Positions 30,676 to 39,076 of a stretch of 39,076 bases of DNA are shown here, piece after piece. The position numbers and the translations under genes were made by a program. Each line of letters opens with the position of its first letter. Within the stretch, counting starts at the first letter, position 1. The notes under the pieces were generated by a model that was given only the letters and a program-made list of their open reading frames with translations, had not been told where the DNA came from and searched no databases. The DNA is taken from the NCBI GenBank assembly GCA_900551675.1, contig URXH01000005.1:1-39076 (forward strand), given 5' to 3'. The stretch comes from an uncultured bacterium (GTDB lineage Bacteria; Cyanobacteriota; Vampirovibrionia; Gastranaerophilales; Gastranaerophilaceae).

Positions 30676-30703
30676 TTGAAAAAATCAAATTTCTTTATAC
30701 AAT
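30676..30703 (+). promoter_or_regulatory. hemW promoter, leaderless
   Basis: -35 TTGAAA (30676-30681), 16-bp spacer, -10 TACAAT (30698-30703). The hemW ATG (30710) is six bases further; no Shine-Dalgarno. Confidence 0.5.
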
Positions 30704-30709
30704 ATATTT

Positions 30710-31798
30710 ATGACAAAAAATGTTTATATCCACATACCTTTTTGCAAATCAAAATGCAGATACTGTTCTTTTGTTTCATATCCTCAACTTGAATTAAAAA
30801 AACAGTATATAAAAGCCCTAAAAATCGAAATTCAACATTTGTACAAAGGTGAAAAATTGAACACTTTGTATTTTGGAGGAGGAACACCATCTCTATTAAC
30901 ACCTGATGAATTTTTTGAAATAATCAGCCTTTTTAATATAACAGCTCATACTGAAATCACCGCGGAGCTAAATCCTGAAACAGTTACATTAAATTATTTA
31001 CAAAATTTGAAAAAAATCGGAGTAAACCGATTGAGTTTCGGCTGTCAGACATTTAACGATAAAATTCTAAAACTGATCGGCAGACGACACAATGCTCAAG
31101 ATGTTGAAAATTCACTGGCTTTTGCACTAGAAGCCGGCTTCGAAAACTTAAGTCTTGATTTTATTTACGGGCTGCCTGAACAAAATATTAAAGACTTTGA
31201 AAACGATTTAAAACAGGCTGTTAATCAGGATATCAAACACATATCTTTATACGGTTTAAAAATAGATGAAAACTGCTATTTTGCCGAACACACGCCAAAA
31301 AATCTGCCTGATGATGATTTTCAGGCCGAAATGTATCTGAAAGCAATAGAAATACTCACAGATAATAATTTTTTACATTATGAAATAAGTAATTTTTCCA
31401 AACAGGGATTTGAATCAAAACACAATCTTAACTACTGGGATAACAATTCATATTACGGCTTCGGGGTAAGCGCACACGGTTACGAGAACGGCACACGTTA
31501 CAATAACACGCCTGATTTAAAAGAATATATTTACAATCCGCTTTTTCATAAAAATGCCCGTACACTCTCAAAGCAAGAGCAGTTGGAAGAAGAAATATTT
31601 CTGGGATTTCGAAAAATGGAAGGAATAAATATAGAAAAAATAAATAAAAAATTTGATATAGATTTCCTCAAAAAGTACACCAATATTATAAATAAGTATA
31701 TTTCTTATAAGTATCTAAAAGAAACTAATGACGGTTTTGCACTGACTGACAATGGAATTTTAATAAGCAACATAATATTATCAGAATTTTTAGATTAA
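30710..31798 (+). CDS. hemW: Radical SAM haem chaperone HemW
   Basis: 362 aa. Radical SAM motif CX3CX2C in HIPFCKSKCRYCSFVSYP, then TLYFGGGTPSLLTP, ELNPETVTLNYLQNLKKIGV, RLSFGCQTFNDKILKLIGR and LDFIYGLPEQ, all HemW/HemN-like. The first motif lacks the fourth Cys typical of HemN (CX2CXC form), which fits HemW, a haem-binding chaperone, rather than coproporphyrinogen dehydrogenase. Monocistronic with its own leaderless promoter and a strong terminator. Confidence 0.9.
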   Translation: MTKNVYIHIPFCKSKCRYCSFVSYPQLELKKQYIKALKIEIQHLYKGEKLNTLYFGGGTPSLLTPDEFFEIISLFNITAHTEITAELNPETVTLNYLQNLKKIGVNRLSFGCQTFNDKILKLIGRRHNAQDVENSLAFALEAGFENLSLDFIYGLPEQNIKDFENDLKQAVNQDIKHISLYGLKIDENCYFAEHTPKNLPDDDFQAEMYLKAIEILTDNNFLHYEISNFSKQGFESKHNLNYWDNNSYYGFGVSAHGYENGTRYNNTPDLKEYIYNPLFHKNARTLSKQEQLEEEIFLGFRKMEGINIEKINKKFDIDFLKKYTNIINKYISYKYLKETNDGFALTDNGILISNIILSEFLD

Positions 31799-31829
31799 AA
31801 AATCCGATATTTTTAATATCGGATTTTTT
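31797..31829 (+). terminator. Bidirectional terminator after hemW
   Basis: A 15-bp perfect stem AAAAAATCCGATATT / AATATCGGATTTTTT with loop TTT. It also ends the convergent gene at 31849. Confidence 0.92.
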
Positions 31830-31848
31830 ATTATTGATTTTATTTAGA

Positions 31849-32346
31849 TTATTGTTTATTTTCACCTTGCGGCTTTGTTTCTGTTTCCGGTTTTGCCTCA
31901 CCTTGAGGTTTTACCTCCCCCTGCGGTTTTGCTTCAGTTTCAGGTTTTGGATTGACATCTCCTTCTTCTGTCTTTTTACCTCTGACTTTACTCCAGAGCT
32001 CTTCACCGCTCTTACCAATTTTATAGAAGAAGTTATTAACTTTTTCGCCAAATTTAAGTTCTGCACCTTCCGCAGCAACCTTTTCAACAATATTTCCTTT
32101 TCCAACGGCAACACTCAAACCTACATAGGCAGCAGCAAGCAAGGCCAAAACTGAACCTATAATTGCCGGTGTTTTACTCCTTTTCTTTTCAGTATTTTCT
32201 GCCCCGTCTTTTTTCTCAAAAGAATCAGCTGGAGCATCAGCTTTTGGTGCCTGAGTTGTAAATTTACCCGGAGAATTAATCAAATCCTGATGATTAACAG
32301 GAGCCGCATCTCCGCGGAAATTAATATTGGAAACAGAACTTATCAT
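31849..32346 (-). CDS. Single-pass membrane protein with INFRG N-terminus and PQGE repeats
   Basis: 165 aa. N-terminus MISSVSNINFRGDAAPV, a polar region to about 60, one membrane helix (AIIGSVLALLAAAYVGLSVAV), an amphipathic middle part, then a low-complexity tail of KPQGE/KPETE repeats (about 130-165). AAAGGAGG lies upstream of the ATG. Not recognised; the NINF(R/K)G start recalls other proteins of this lineage. Topology suggests the repeat tail is on the far side of the membrane. Confidence 0.6.
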   Translation of the reverse strand: MISSVSNINFRGDAAPVNHQDLINSPGKFTTQAPKADAPADSFEKKDGAENTEKKRSKTPAIIGSVLALLAAAYVGLSVAVGKGNIVEKVAAEGAELKFGEKVNNFFYKIGKSGEELWSKVRGKKTEEGDVNPKPETEAKPQGEVKPQGEAKPETETKPQGENKQ

Positions 32347-32529
32347 TGGAAAAACCTCCTTTATTTACACACTATTATCAATTCAATTTCACACTAAGAT
32401 AAAAACGACTGATAAATTTATTTTGTCTGAAAAGAAAAAGTTTTTCAATAATTGTTACAAAAATTTACAAAAAAGTTGGAATATTTTTTTTATGAATGTC
32501 ATCTTATTAAATAGAATAGGAGAAAAAGC

Positions 32530-35500
32530 ATGGTAACAGAACAGGAAACATTAATTTACATTGAAGATCAGGACAAGCACAACGCAAGTGTTGCAGCAAA
32601 TGCATTTGCACATAAAGATGTTAAAAACAGAGCATATATAAATACACTTGGTGCAGAACTGGCACTAAAATATCTGGCATCAGAAAATATTGATATTTCG
32701 AACATTCATAATATCCATTCAATAAAAAAAATTCTTGAAGAAATAGATATCTCAGACATCATGCTCTCCAACATTCATATTGATGTAAGGGTTGTTTTTG
32801 ATGAAAATGCAATTTTTATTCCAAAATCCCATTTTGAATATAACCTCGTTCCTGATATTTATCTTGTTTTGAATCTTGCTAAAGATTTCTCTCATGTAAA
32901 ATTTCTTGGATTCTTTGAACCTAAACTTATAAACAAAAATAATGCTAACGAACAATATTATTTTATTGAAAAAGAAAAATTAAGCCCCGTAAAAGATTTA
33001 AAGCATTACATAGAAACATTTAACGGTAATACCTATGAGAATCTTGATGAAAAAGATCTAACAAAATGTGAACGTATAATCATTTCAATGGCAGATAATG
33101 ATATCTCAGAAATTGACAAACGGTATTTAATTAAACAACTGACAAAAAGTGCAGAACTAAGAGACAAATTTTTAGAATACGAAAATTTTGAAACTCTTTC
33201 GTATAAAGCAATGACCGATCCTCAGGTAAAAAGAAAAGAGCCTGAAGAAAATATTTCCGTTGATGATGCGTTAAGCCAGCTTGAAAATTTTACGGAAACA
33301 AATACTCAGGAAGCACTCGACACTCTCGTTTCAAATAAAACCGACGACATAGAAACTCCGGCTGAAACCGGCAGTGATGATTTGTTAAATGAAATAAGCG
33401 AAGCCGTAATTGACGGTACTGCAGCTATTGCAGGCGCTGCTGCTGCAGAAACTTTAACAGATATAACTGATGATACATCACATATTATTGATACTGCCAT
33501 AGCTGGTATAAATTTGGCTGAAGCAGGATTTGACACAGAAAATAAACCAGAAGATAACGAAAAAATTTTGGATTCAGCATCTGCAATTTCATTTGACAAT
33601 GTAGATACATCAGAGCTTGATAATATCACTGCTGAATCTGAAAATATTGACGAACAACCTATATCTTTAAATGATGTTGAGGTTCCACAAGAAACAGTTC
33701 AGACAGATTTTATTGACACAATAGACAATAAAATTTCCTTTGATGATATCCCTTCACCGGAAACACTAGAAACTCCGCTTCCTTTGAATCTGGATGAAGA
33801 AAAAATTTCATTAGACAATATTGATACTGCTGATATTAATACAGAAAATCAACCGAAAACCTATGAGGAAGAAACAATATCTTTAGAGAATATTGACACT
33901 TCAGATATTACAGAAGACACTGCATCAACTTCAACACCAGATGAAGCAGTCGTCTCATTTGATGATATTGCACTGAACAACTTAGAAACCGACATTCCTC
34001 TGGAAAATGATAATTCAGTTGCAGATAGTATTTCGTCAGAAGACATGAATGAACCGGATATTGCATCCGCTGACACCACTGATGACTTTATGGATGATTC
34101 TTTAACACTTGATGACACTGCATTACAAATTTCAAATGAAAATGCTGAAACAAATGAAATTGGAATTGTTACAGAGCCGCTTGATGAAACTGACGATTTT
34201 GACGGATTAACATCAATCGAAGATATTAATGATTTAGATTTTAACGAAAATAAAAATAATAATCCATCTGACACCGGCTCAGAAGAACCGGAAATTGTTG
34301 AAGATGCAGTTCAATCAACTGAAAAAAACAAAGACGGATTCGGTAAAAGTCTTTTAGATAATCTTTCGGAAGAAAATCTTGACGATATTTCTATAGAGGA
34401 TTTAGGGCTGAATGATGAAAACTTGCCGGCTCATGCCGAAGCAGAAAATATTTCATCTGATGATTTGTTGTCGCAGGTGGACGATATACTTTCATCATCT
34501 CCAGATACCGGCTCAGTATCTGATACTGCACCGAATATAAATACTGATACAGATACAAATGTCTCATTAGATGAAATCCCTGATATATCAGACATAGCAG
34601 CAGATACAAATATCGCAGAAACATCAGAGACACAAACCGTTGAATCTTTTAACGAACATAATGAAAACGGGCTAACATCTGATGATTCTGATAGTATGAC
34701 AGCTATTGATGACCTTTTAAACACGGATTTTTCAAACGACAATGAAGAAGATAATCCCGAAGAAAACGACAGTATCGGAGTATTGTTTAATGACACAGAT
34801 CCCGTAACTGATGCAGAACTTGACAATATGGAAGAATTTAATCCGGAACAACCGGAAGTTCAGCCACAGCAGACAATACCAGGAGCTGCTTTATATAACA
34901 AAAAAACAAAAAATAACAAAAGCATAATACTTGTCGCAGGAGCGCTTATTGCTGTAATTGCAGCAGCATCGGCAGTTATGGTATTCAAACAAAAGAACAG
35001 CTCTTCAGCTGATATAGAAGTTCCATCTGCTCAAACTGCAGAAACTGAAATTGCAGAAAATCCTCTGAGCTCTCCTGCTTCTGAAACTACTCAGGGAAAT
35101 ATACTAGCGACAAACGCTCCTGATATCAATGATACAAATAAAAAACAAACCGTACAAACAAAACAACCTGCAAAAGAACTTAAAAATACGGCGCTTAAGC
35201 CGAAACAGAGTTCTGCTCAAGGGTATCTTGATGTAAGCAAACTTGTATGGGATGTACCTGATACACTTTCTTACAGTCCTAAAATTCAGAATTACCTGAG
35301 AACCGCAGGCAAAAGTATAAAATTATCACTTTCTGCAGATTTATTGCTTGCCAAAGAATATGCCTATACAAATCAGGTTAAAGTAGGTCTAAAGGTAAGC
35401 AAAGACGGTGCTGTTCAGGATATTCAAATGCTATCAGGAAGCGGTTCTTCAGAAATTGATAAAATTGTGTTACAATCTGTTAAAGATACTTTAAATGTCG

Positions 35501-35565
35501 TGAAACCGCCCAGCAGTGAGATTAAGACACCCGATTTCAATTTGAGTCTTACCATATACTTTTAA
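32530..35565 (+). CDS. Giant acidic single-pass protein with C-terminal TonB-like domain
   Basis: 1011 aa. Residues 1-230: a folded, unrecognised N-terminal domain (VRVVFDENAIFIPKSHFEYN, PDIYLVLNLAKDFSHVKFLG). Residues about 235-790: acidic, Ser/Asp/Glu/Thr-rich, probably disordered, with some nine degenerate ~15-residue units of the type ISLDNIDTADI / ISLENIDTSDI / ISFDNVDTSEL. A membrane helix at about 797-818 (SIILVAGALIAVIAAASAVM). Residues about 900-1011 resemble a TonB C-terminal domain (KVGLKVSKDGAVQDIQMLSG, EIDKIVLQSVKDTLNVVKPP). So a large cytoplasmic part is joined to a periplasmic TonB-like end. AGGAG lies upstream of the ATG. Followed by a sigma-like gene with its own promoter. 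Confidence 0.65.
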   Translation: MVTEQETLIYIEDQDKHNASVAANAFAHKDVKNRAYINTLGAELALKYLASENIDISNIHNIHSIKKILEEIDISDIMLSNIHIDVRVVFDENAIFIPKSHFEYNLVPDIYLVLNLAKDFSHVKFLGFFEPKLINKNNANEQYYFIEKEKLSPVKDLKHYIETFNGNTYENLDEKDLTKCERIIISMADNDISEIDKRYLIKQLTKSAELRDKFLEYENFETLSYKAMTDPQVKRKEPEENISVDDALSQLENFTETNTQEALDTLVSNKTDDIETPAETGSDDLLNEISEAVIDGTAAIAGAAAAETLTDITDDTSHIIDTAIAGINLAEAGFDTENKPEDNEKILDSASAISFDNVDTSELDNITAESENIDEQPISLNDVEVPQETVQTDFIDTIDNKISFDDIPSPETLETPLPLNLDEEKISLDNIDTADINTENQPKTYEEETISLENIDTSDITEDTASTSTPDEAVVSFDDIALNNLETDIPLENDNSVADSISSEDMNEPDIASADTTDDFMDDSLTLDDTALQISNENAETNEIGIVTEPLDETDDFDGLTSIEDINDLDFNENKNNNPSDTGSEEPEIVEDAVQSTEKNKDGFGKSLLDNLSEENLDDISIEDLGLNDENLPAHAEAENISSDDLLSQVDDILSSSPDTGSVSDTAPNINTDTDTNVSLDEIPDISDIAADTNIAETSETQTVESFNEHNENGLTSDDSDSMTAIDDLLNTDFSNDNEEDNPEENDSIGVLFNDTDPVTDAELDNMEEFNPEQPEVQPQQTIPGAALYNKKTKNNKSIILVAGALIAVIAAASAVMVFKQKNSSSADIEVPSAQTAETEIAENPLSSPASETTQGNILATNAPDINDTNKKQTVQTKQPAKELKNTALKPKQSSAQGYLDVSKLVWDVPDTLSYSPKIQNYLRTAGKSIKLSLSADLLLAKEYAYTNQVKVGLKVSKDGAVQDIQMLSGSGSSEIDKIVLQSVKDTLNVVKPPSSEIKTPDFNLSLTIYF

Positions 35566-35568
35566 TTA

Positions 35569-35577
35569 TGCTATAAT
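35569..35577 (+). promoter_or_regulatory. Extended -10 promoter of the sigma-like gene
   Basis: TGCTATAAT, a perfect TGnTATAAT extended -10, just after the stop of the preceding gene. It argues for GTG 35602 rather than GTG 35578 as start of the next gene. Confidence 0.5.
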
Positions 35578-35601
35578 GTGGTAGAACAAGGAAACCTTAA
35601 C

Positions 35602-36171
35602 GTGGAATTAGCTCAAGATAAAATAGATTTAATAGAAAAGATAATAAAAAGCGACAGAAAATTCGCGAATAATGAAGATTTGTATGATGATTTTTTTAAT
35701 GAAACCTGCAAACGTTCATTTCTAATTGTCAAAACAGTTACTTCAAATGAAACACTGGAAGCTTACTTAAAGAAAATAGCAACAACTTCAATTTTAAACG
35801 TATTAAAAAATGAAGGAAGATTGAGACGCAGTAAAAGCGGATATATGTCAACCCAGAATGTACCGCTTGAATCCGTTGTAGAATCAAGTATTCCTGATTA
35901 TTCAAAAATAGAAGTTAATTATGGACCGGTTGTCATTCAGGATACCCCTGAAGATTATGCTGTAAAAAAAGAAATACTTCAGCTTATAGTAAATACTGTT
36001 TACGAAATTGACGAACAGGAGCCTGATAAACAATATCTGAAACTATATGATCTCAGATTTGAAAAAGGCATGACACAAAAAGAAATCGCCGAAGAATTAT
36101 CACTATCTCAATCAGAGGTTTCTAAAAGATTGTTCAAGTTGATGGAAAAAGTTAAACAGACATTCAACTAG
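35602..36171 (+). CDS. Sigma-70-family-like protein
   Basis: 189 aa from GTG 35602 (AAGG ten bases upstream; the earlier GTG 35578 touches the -10 box). Residues about 10-75 may correspond to region 2 (FFNETCKRSFLIVKTV, LEAYLKKIATTSILNVLKNE). Residues about 120-189 form a region-4 helix-turn-helix (YLKLYDLRFEKGMTQKEIAE, ELSLSQSEVSKRLFKLMEKV). The region 2 core is weak, so it could be an ECF-like sigma factor or a regulator with a sigma-4 DNA-binding part. It lies between the TonB-like protein and the STAND ATPase and may transmit signals between them. Confidence 0.65.
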   Translation: MELAQDKIDLIEKIIKSDRKFANNEDLYDDFFNETCKRSFLIVKTVTSNETLEAYLKKIATTSILNVLKNEGRLRRSKSGYMSTQNVPLESVVESSIPDYSKIEVNYGPVVIQDTPEDYAVKKEILQLIVNTVYEIDEQEPDKQYLKLYDLRFEKGMTQKEIAEELSLSQSEVSKRLFKLMEKVKQTFN

Positions 36172-36184
36172 GATTTGTAATATA

Positions 36185-39076
36185 ATGAAATGTCCAATAT
36201 GCAAAAAAACAATTCCAGACAATGTTTTGAAGTGTCCGTATTGCAAAACCCGTACAGGTTTAGTCTGTAAAAATTGCAATACGGTTAATTCCATATTTGA
36301 CTTTAAATGCAAAAAATGCGGAGAAGAAATTTTAAAACTCTGCCCCAATTGTAACAGCGTAAACTTTCCAAATGCCGTCAAATGCAGAAAATGCGGTTAT
36401 ACTTTTTCGCAGCCGCAAATAAACGATGAACAGCAGAAAATAAAGCTTGAATATCCTGCAAACCTTGTATCGCAGCAGAGCGCAAAAAATATTCTTGTTA
36501 AAGGAATTTTATCTTATGACAAAAAAATATTTTCTCTAAGCGGTGAAAAGGGTATAGGAAAAACAGTTGTACTTAAAGCTGTTATGCACGATTTGAAAGA
36601 AAGGAATTATTCTTTTCTTTACGGCAAATGCACCCCCATAACCCAGATTACCCCCGGCGGGCTTATTCAGGATATGCTTTTAAATATTTTCAATCTACCC
36701 AATTTTTGCCTGAGCAATTTGCAATTCAAAAAAGACGCTTCAAAATTTCTTAAAAATGAATTTCCGGAACTGAATAACAATGAAATTTTTGACCTGATAA
36801 ATTTCCTTTACCCTTCAAAAGAAGGGAAATTTGAGGATATCTTAACCTGCAAACATACAACATTTGGATTTTTGAATAAAGTGTTTGACAGGATTACATC
36901 AAACGAAAAATTTTTGATAGTTATAGATAATTTTGATTTTATAGACGGTTTTTCATACGAATTTATCAGCCGCTATATTGTAAAAGATAATGTCTGGAGC
37001 AATTTGAAATTCCTGCTTATATACAATGAAGCAAAACCTGCAAAAGGATATTTCTATTTCCCTCAGACTGGAGATGACAGAATATACCTTGATGTCGGGA
37101 TTGCACCTCTGGAATTCAAACAGATAAACATGCTTGTTGAACAGAAAAATAAAAAAATTGAGGGATTTCCTGAACTGAATATTTTTGAACTCGAAGAAAT
37201 ATATAAAATAAGCAGAGGCAACCCTTCATATATTAATCACGCTCTTGATTTATGCTTTGACTGCCAGTTGAGCGCTACCGAGTTTGAACTTGCCACTACA
37301 TTTTCAGGGCTTTTGGAATTCAGACTTGCTCTGCTTGCACATCTGAACCCTGCAGCTTACAATATTCTTCTTGGTTCGGCAATGATAGGCGATAAAATTA
37401 ACCTTAATCTTATAAAAGAAATATTTGAAGTTGATGACAAAACTTTTACAGACATAATGATTTACCTGAAAAAAATGGATTACATCACACCTGTTAACGA
37501 ATTATATTGTGAATTCAGCTCGCTTCTTTTATGGGAAACAATTATTAAAACAGCTAAAAATGATATAAATTATACAGAAATTAATAAAAAAGTATTTAAA
37601 TACCTTACAGGCTTTACGCTAAATTCAAATGCAATTCTCGGGATTTTAGCACAAAATCTTAAGCAGACAGAACTATCATTCCAGATATGGACAAAAAATA
37701 CACGGCTTGCATCATATATCGGAGACCTGAATTTATACGCAATTTCGCAAAAGCAATCACTTGCACTGATAAATGAATTTGATGAAACCAGAACCTTAAA
37801 AATCAGATATAACATAGCCGAACGTCTCGGCAAACTTCTTGCAAATTCAAACCCTCTAGAGGCTATTGAATATCTGCCTGATGCAGTCTCTAATGCGCAG
37901 GCGGTAGGGGACAGCCCTAAAGAAATTGAACTTCTTGCATACCTTTCTTCCTGCTGCAGAAAAACAGGCAATTACTTTGGCGAAGTTGAATGCGTTGATT
38001 CCGTTCTGAAAAAAGTAAAACCTGAAAATATTGTTCAAGCCGCACTAATCAAAACAACCAAACTTGAGGCTCTTTTAAATATTGGTAACTGCGGACAGGT
38101 TATTAACATGATAGATAACGAAATTATGCCTGTGCTTGATCAGTACTTCAATAAAAAACCAAACCCGAAAGATCCGCAGTTTGCATTTATGTACGAAACA
38201 TGGCTTAAAACATATCTTGTACTTGCAAATGCTCTTGTAATGCAGGGGAATGACAGGTCTTTTGAAATATTGACAATACTCTTTGATATTATCGAAAGAA
38301 ACCAGATTCAAGACGAACTTTTTATATGCAAATGTAAACTCACACTTGCTTATGCAAACACGATGAAGGGGAATTTCAATAATTCCGAACAGATGCTTGA
38401 AGATGTTTTAAAATCTTATCGTGAAAATATTATGGATAATAGAACAATCTTAAGATGGAATTTTATAAATATTTTAAATAATTTCTTCAAAAAGCAGTAC
38501 ACCGGCATTCAGGAAGACCTTTTCCAGATAGTAACATTTGCCAACAACAACGGTGATAATTTTACAAAAAATATATTAAAGACACTGCTCGGAAAACTCT
38601 TTAGAGACAACGACAATACAAAGCAGGCAATCGAAATTTATAATGACCAGATAGCATATTTCGCTAAAGAGAAAATGGCATTCGGTGCACTTTTAACATG
38701 GTACTTAATTTCTGACGCAACCCTTGTAACAGAAGGACCCGAAAATGCCCTTGAAATTGCAGAACAAGCTCTTGAAGTTGCGCAAAATCCAAAAATTGAC
38801 AGCTACTTCTTTATTATTTTATTTAAAATGGTAATTGCAAAATGCGCCATTACAACATCCGATTACGAGACCGCAAAAATTCATCTTGATACAGCAGTTA
38901 CGCTCGCCAAAAGATTTAACCTTAATGATCTTTTATCACGTCTATATATATTGTACGGCAAATATTTTCAGGAGCTCGGGCTTGTAAAATCAGCAGACCA
39001 ATCAGAATATCTGCACGGGGCAGAAAAAATGTATTCACTTGCTGAAGAACTTATTGTGAAAACCAAAAACAATTCG
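36185..39076 (+). CDS. Zinc-ribbon STAND-type ATPase with helical repeats (3' end outside window)
   Basis: Open for 964 codons to the window edge. Residues 1-75 hold four CxxC pairs and further CxxC knuckles (MKCPICKK, KCPYCKT, VCKNCN, KCKKCG, LCPNCN, KCRKCG), a double or triple zinc ribbon. Walker A GEKGIGKT at 120-127 and Walker B FLIVIDNFDF near 242-251 define an AAA/STAND NTPase of about 300 residues. From about 500 on, TPR-like helical hairpins (SNPLEAIEYLPDAVSNAQAV, ENALEIAEQALEVAQNPKID). This is the layout of signal-transduction ATPases that often end in an effector, which may lie beyond the window. 13 bp after the sigma-like gene, probably the same operon. Confidence 0.75.
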   Translation, partial: MKCPICKKTIPDNVLKCPYCKTRTGLVCKNCNTVNSIFDFKCKKCGEEILKLCPNCNSVNFPNAVKCRKCGYTFSQPQINDEQQKIKLEYPANLVSQQSAKNILVKGILSYDKKIFSLSGEKGIGKTVVLKAVMHDLKERNYSFLYGKCTPITQITPGGLIQDMLLNIFNLPNFCLSNLQFKKDASKFLKNEFPELNNNEIFDLINFLYPSKEGKFEDILTCKHTTFGFLNKVFDRITSNEKFLIVIDNFDFIDGFSYEFISRYIVKDNVWSNLKFLLIYNEAKPAKGYFYFPQTGDDRIYLDVGIAPLEFKQINMLVEQKNKKIEGFPELNIFELEEIYKISRGNPSYINHALDLCFDCQLSATEFELATTFSGLLEFRLALLAHLNPAAYNILLGSAMIGDKINLNLIKEIFEVDDKTFTDIMIYLKKMDYITPVNELYCEFSSLLLWETIIKTAKNDINYTEINKKVFKYLTGFTLNSNAILGILAQNLKQTELSFQIWTKNTRLASYIGDLNLYAISQKQSLALINEFDETRTLKIRYNIAERLGKLLANSNPLEAIEYLPDAVSNAQAVGDSPKEIELLAYLSSCCRKTGNYFGEVECVDSVLKKVKPENIVQAALIKTTKLEALLNIGNCGQVINMIDNEIMPVLDQYFNKKPNPKDPQFAFMYETWLKTYLVLANALVMQGNDRSFEILTILFDIIERNQIQDELFICKCKLTLAYANTMKGNFNNSEQMLEDVLKSYRENIMDNRTILRWNFINILNNFFKKQYTGIQEDLFQIVTFANNNGDNFTKNILKTLLGKLFRDNDNTKQAIEIYNDQIAYFAKEKMAFGALLTWYLISDATLVTEGPENALEIAEQALEVAQNPKIDSYFFIILFKMVIAKCAITTSDYETAKIHLDTAVTLAKRFNLNDLLSRLYILYGKYFQELGLVKSADQSEYLHGAEKMYSLAEELIVKTKNNS

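Noticed and set aside
33306..34826. Long Ser/Val-rich minus-strand frames
   Set aside because: Antisense shadows of the acidic repeat region; composition mirrors the Asp/Glu/Ser codons of the plus-strand gene.

Overview
The window (about two-thirds A+T) looks like a chromosomal fragment of a gut or sediment member of the non-photosynthetic Cyanobacteria sister lineage (Vampirovibrionia/Melainabacteria, most likely Gastranaerophilales). This is inferred from the prepilin signature AFTLAEVLITLGIIG, several lineage-style hypothetical proteins with an N-terminal NF(N/R)G motif, flagellar export genes, a TonB/ExbB/ExbD set and anaerobic features (corrinoid iron-sulfur proteins, FixCX, HemW). No ribosomal RNA, CRISPR array, transposase or prophage was seen; one tRNA-Gln(UUG) is present.

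Layout. 1-4.4 kb: the end of an EamA permease, an SGNH hydrolase, and a redox cluster (flavodoxin behind a MerR-type promoter, facing an exported cupin, an exported carboxymuconolactone-decarboxylase-like protein and a 77-aa protein), then a solo PD-(D/E)XK-like nuclease and tRNA-Gln. 4.4-5.5 kb: a type IV prepilin-like gene whose 5' end holds a C10 tract and a mosaic of palindromic repeats. 5.5-12.4 kb: gmk-coaBC-nif3-like operon, a divergent histidine kinase, an organophosphate-type MFS transporter with a DnaQ-like exonuclease, trxA, and an RWYD-repeat protein. 12.4-16.7 kb: fixCX, an rsmD gene with an early stop, HU, SpoIID-like and a hypothetical protein.

16.9-21.7 kb: two related secreted beta-rich proteins, then tonB-exbB-exbD-exbD. 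This stretch carries three copies of a long intergenic element, a REP-type palindrome and a MITE-like inverted repeat. 22-26.6 kb: ftsH translationally coupled to acsD-like and acsC-like corrinoid Fe-S protein genes, then a small XRE regulator with a divergent promoter and paired operator-like repeats. 26.6-30.6 kb: a flagellar export/switch operon (FliM/N fusion, FliO, FliP, FliQ with a long tail, an exported 112-aa protein, FliR). 30.7-39.1 kb: hemW, a lineage-style membrane protein, then a 1011-aa acidic single-pass protein ending in a TonB-like domain, a sigma-70-like protein, and a zinc-ribbon/STAND-ATPase/repeat protein that runs off the window.

Several genes have a near-consensus -10 box only 6-7 nt before the start codon and no Shine-Dalgarno, so leaderless transcription is probably common here. 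The strongest candidates for something undescribed are the repeat mosaic plus C10 tract splitting the prepilin leader, the three-copy intergenic element of the tonB/exb operon, the palindrome in frame inside coaBC, the acsCD pair without CODH/ACS in view, and the TonB-like/sigma/STAND module at the right end.
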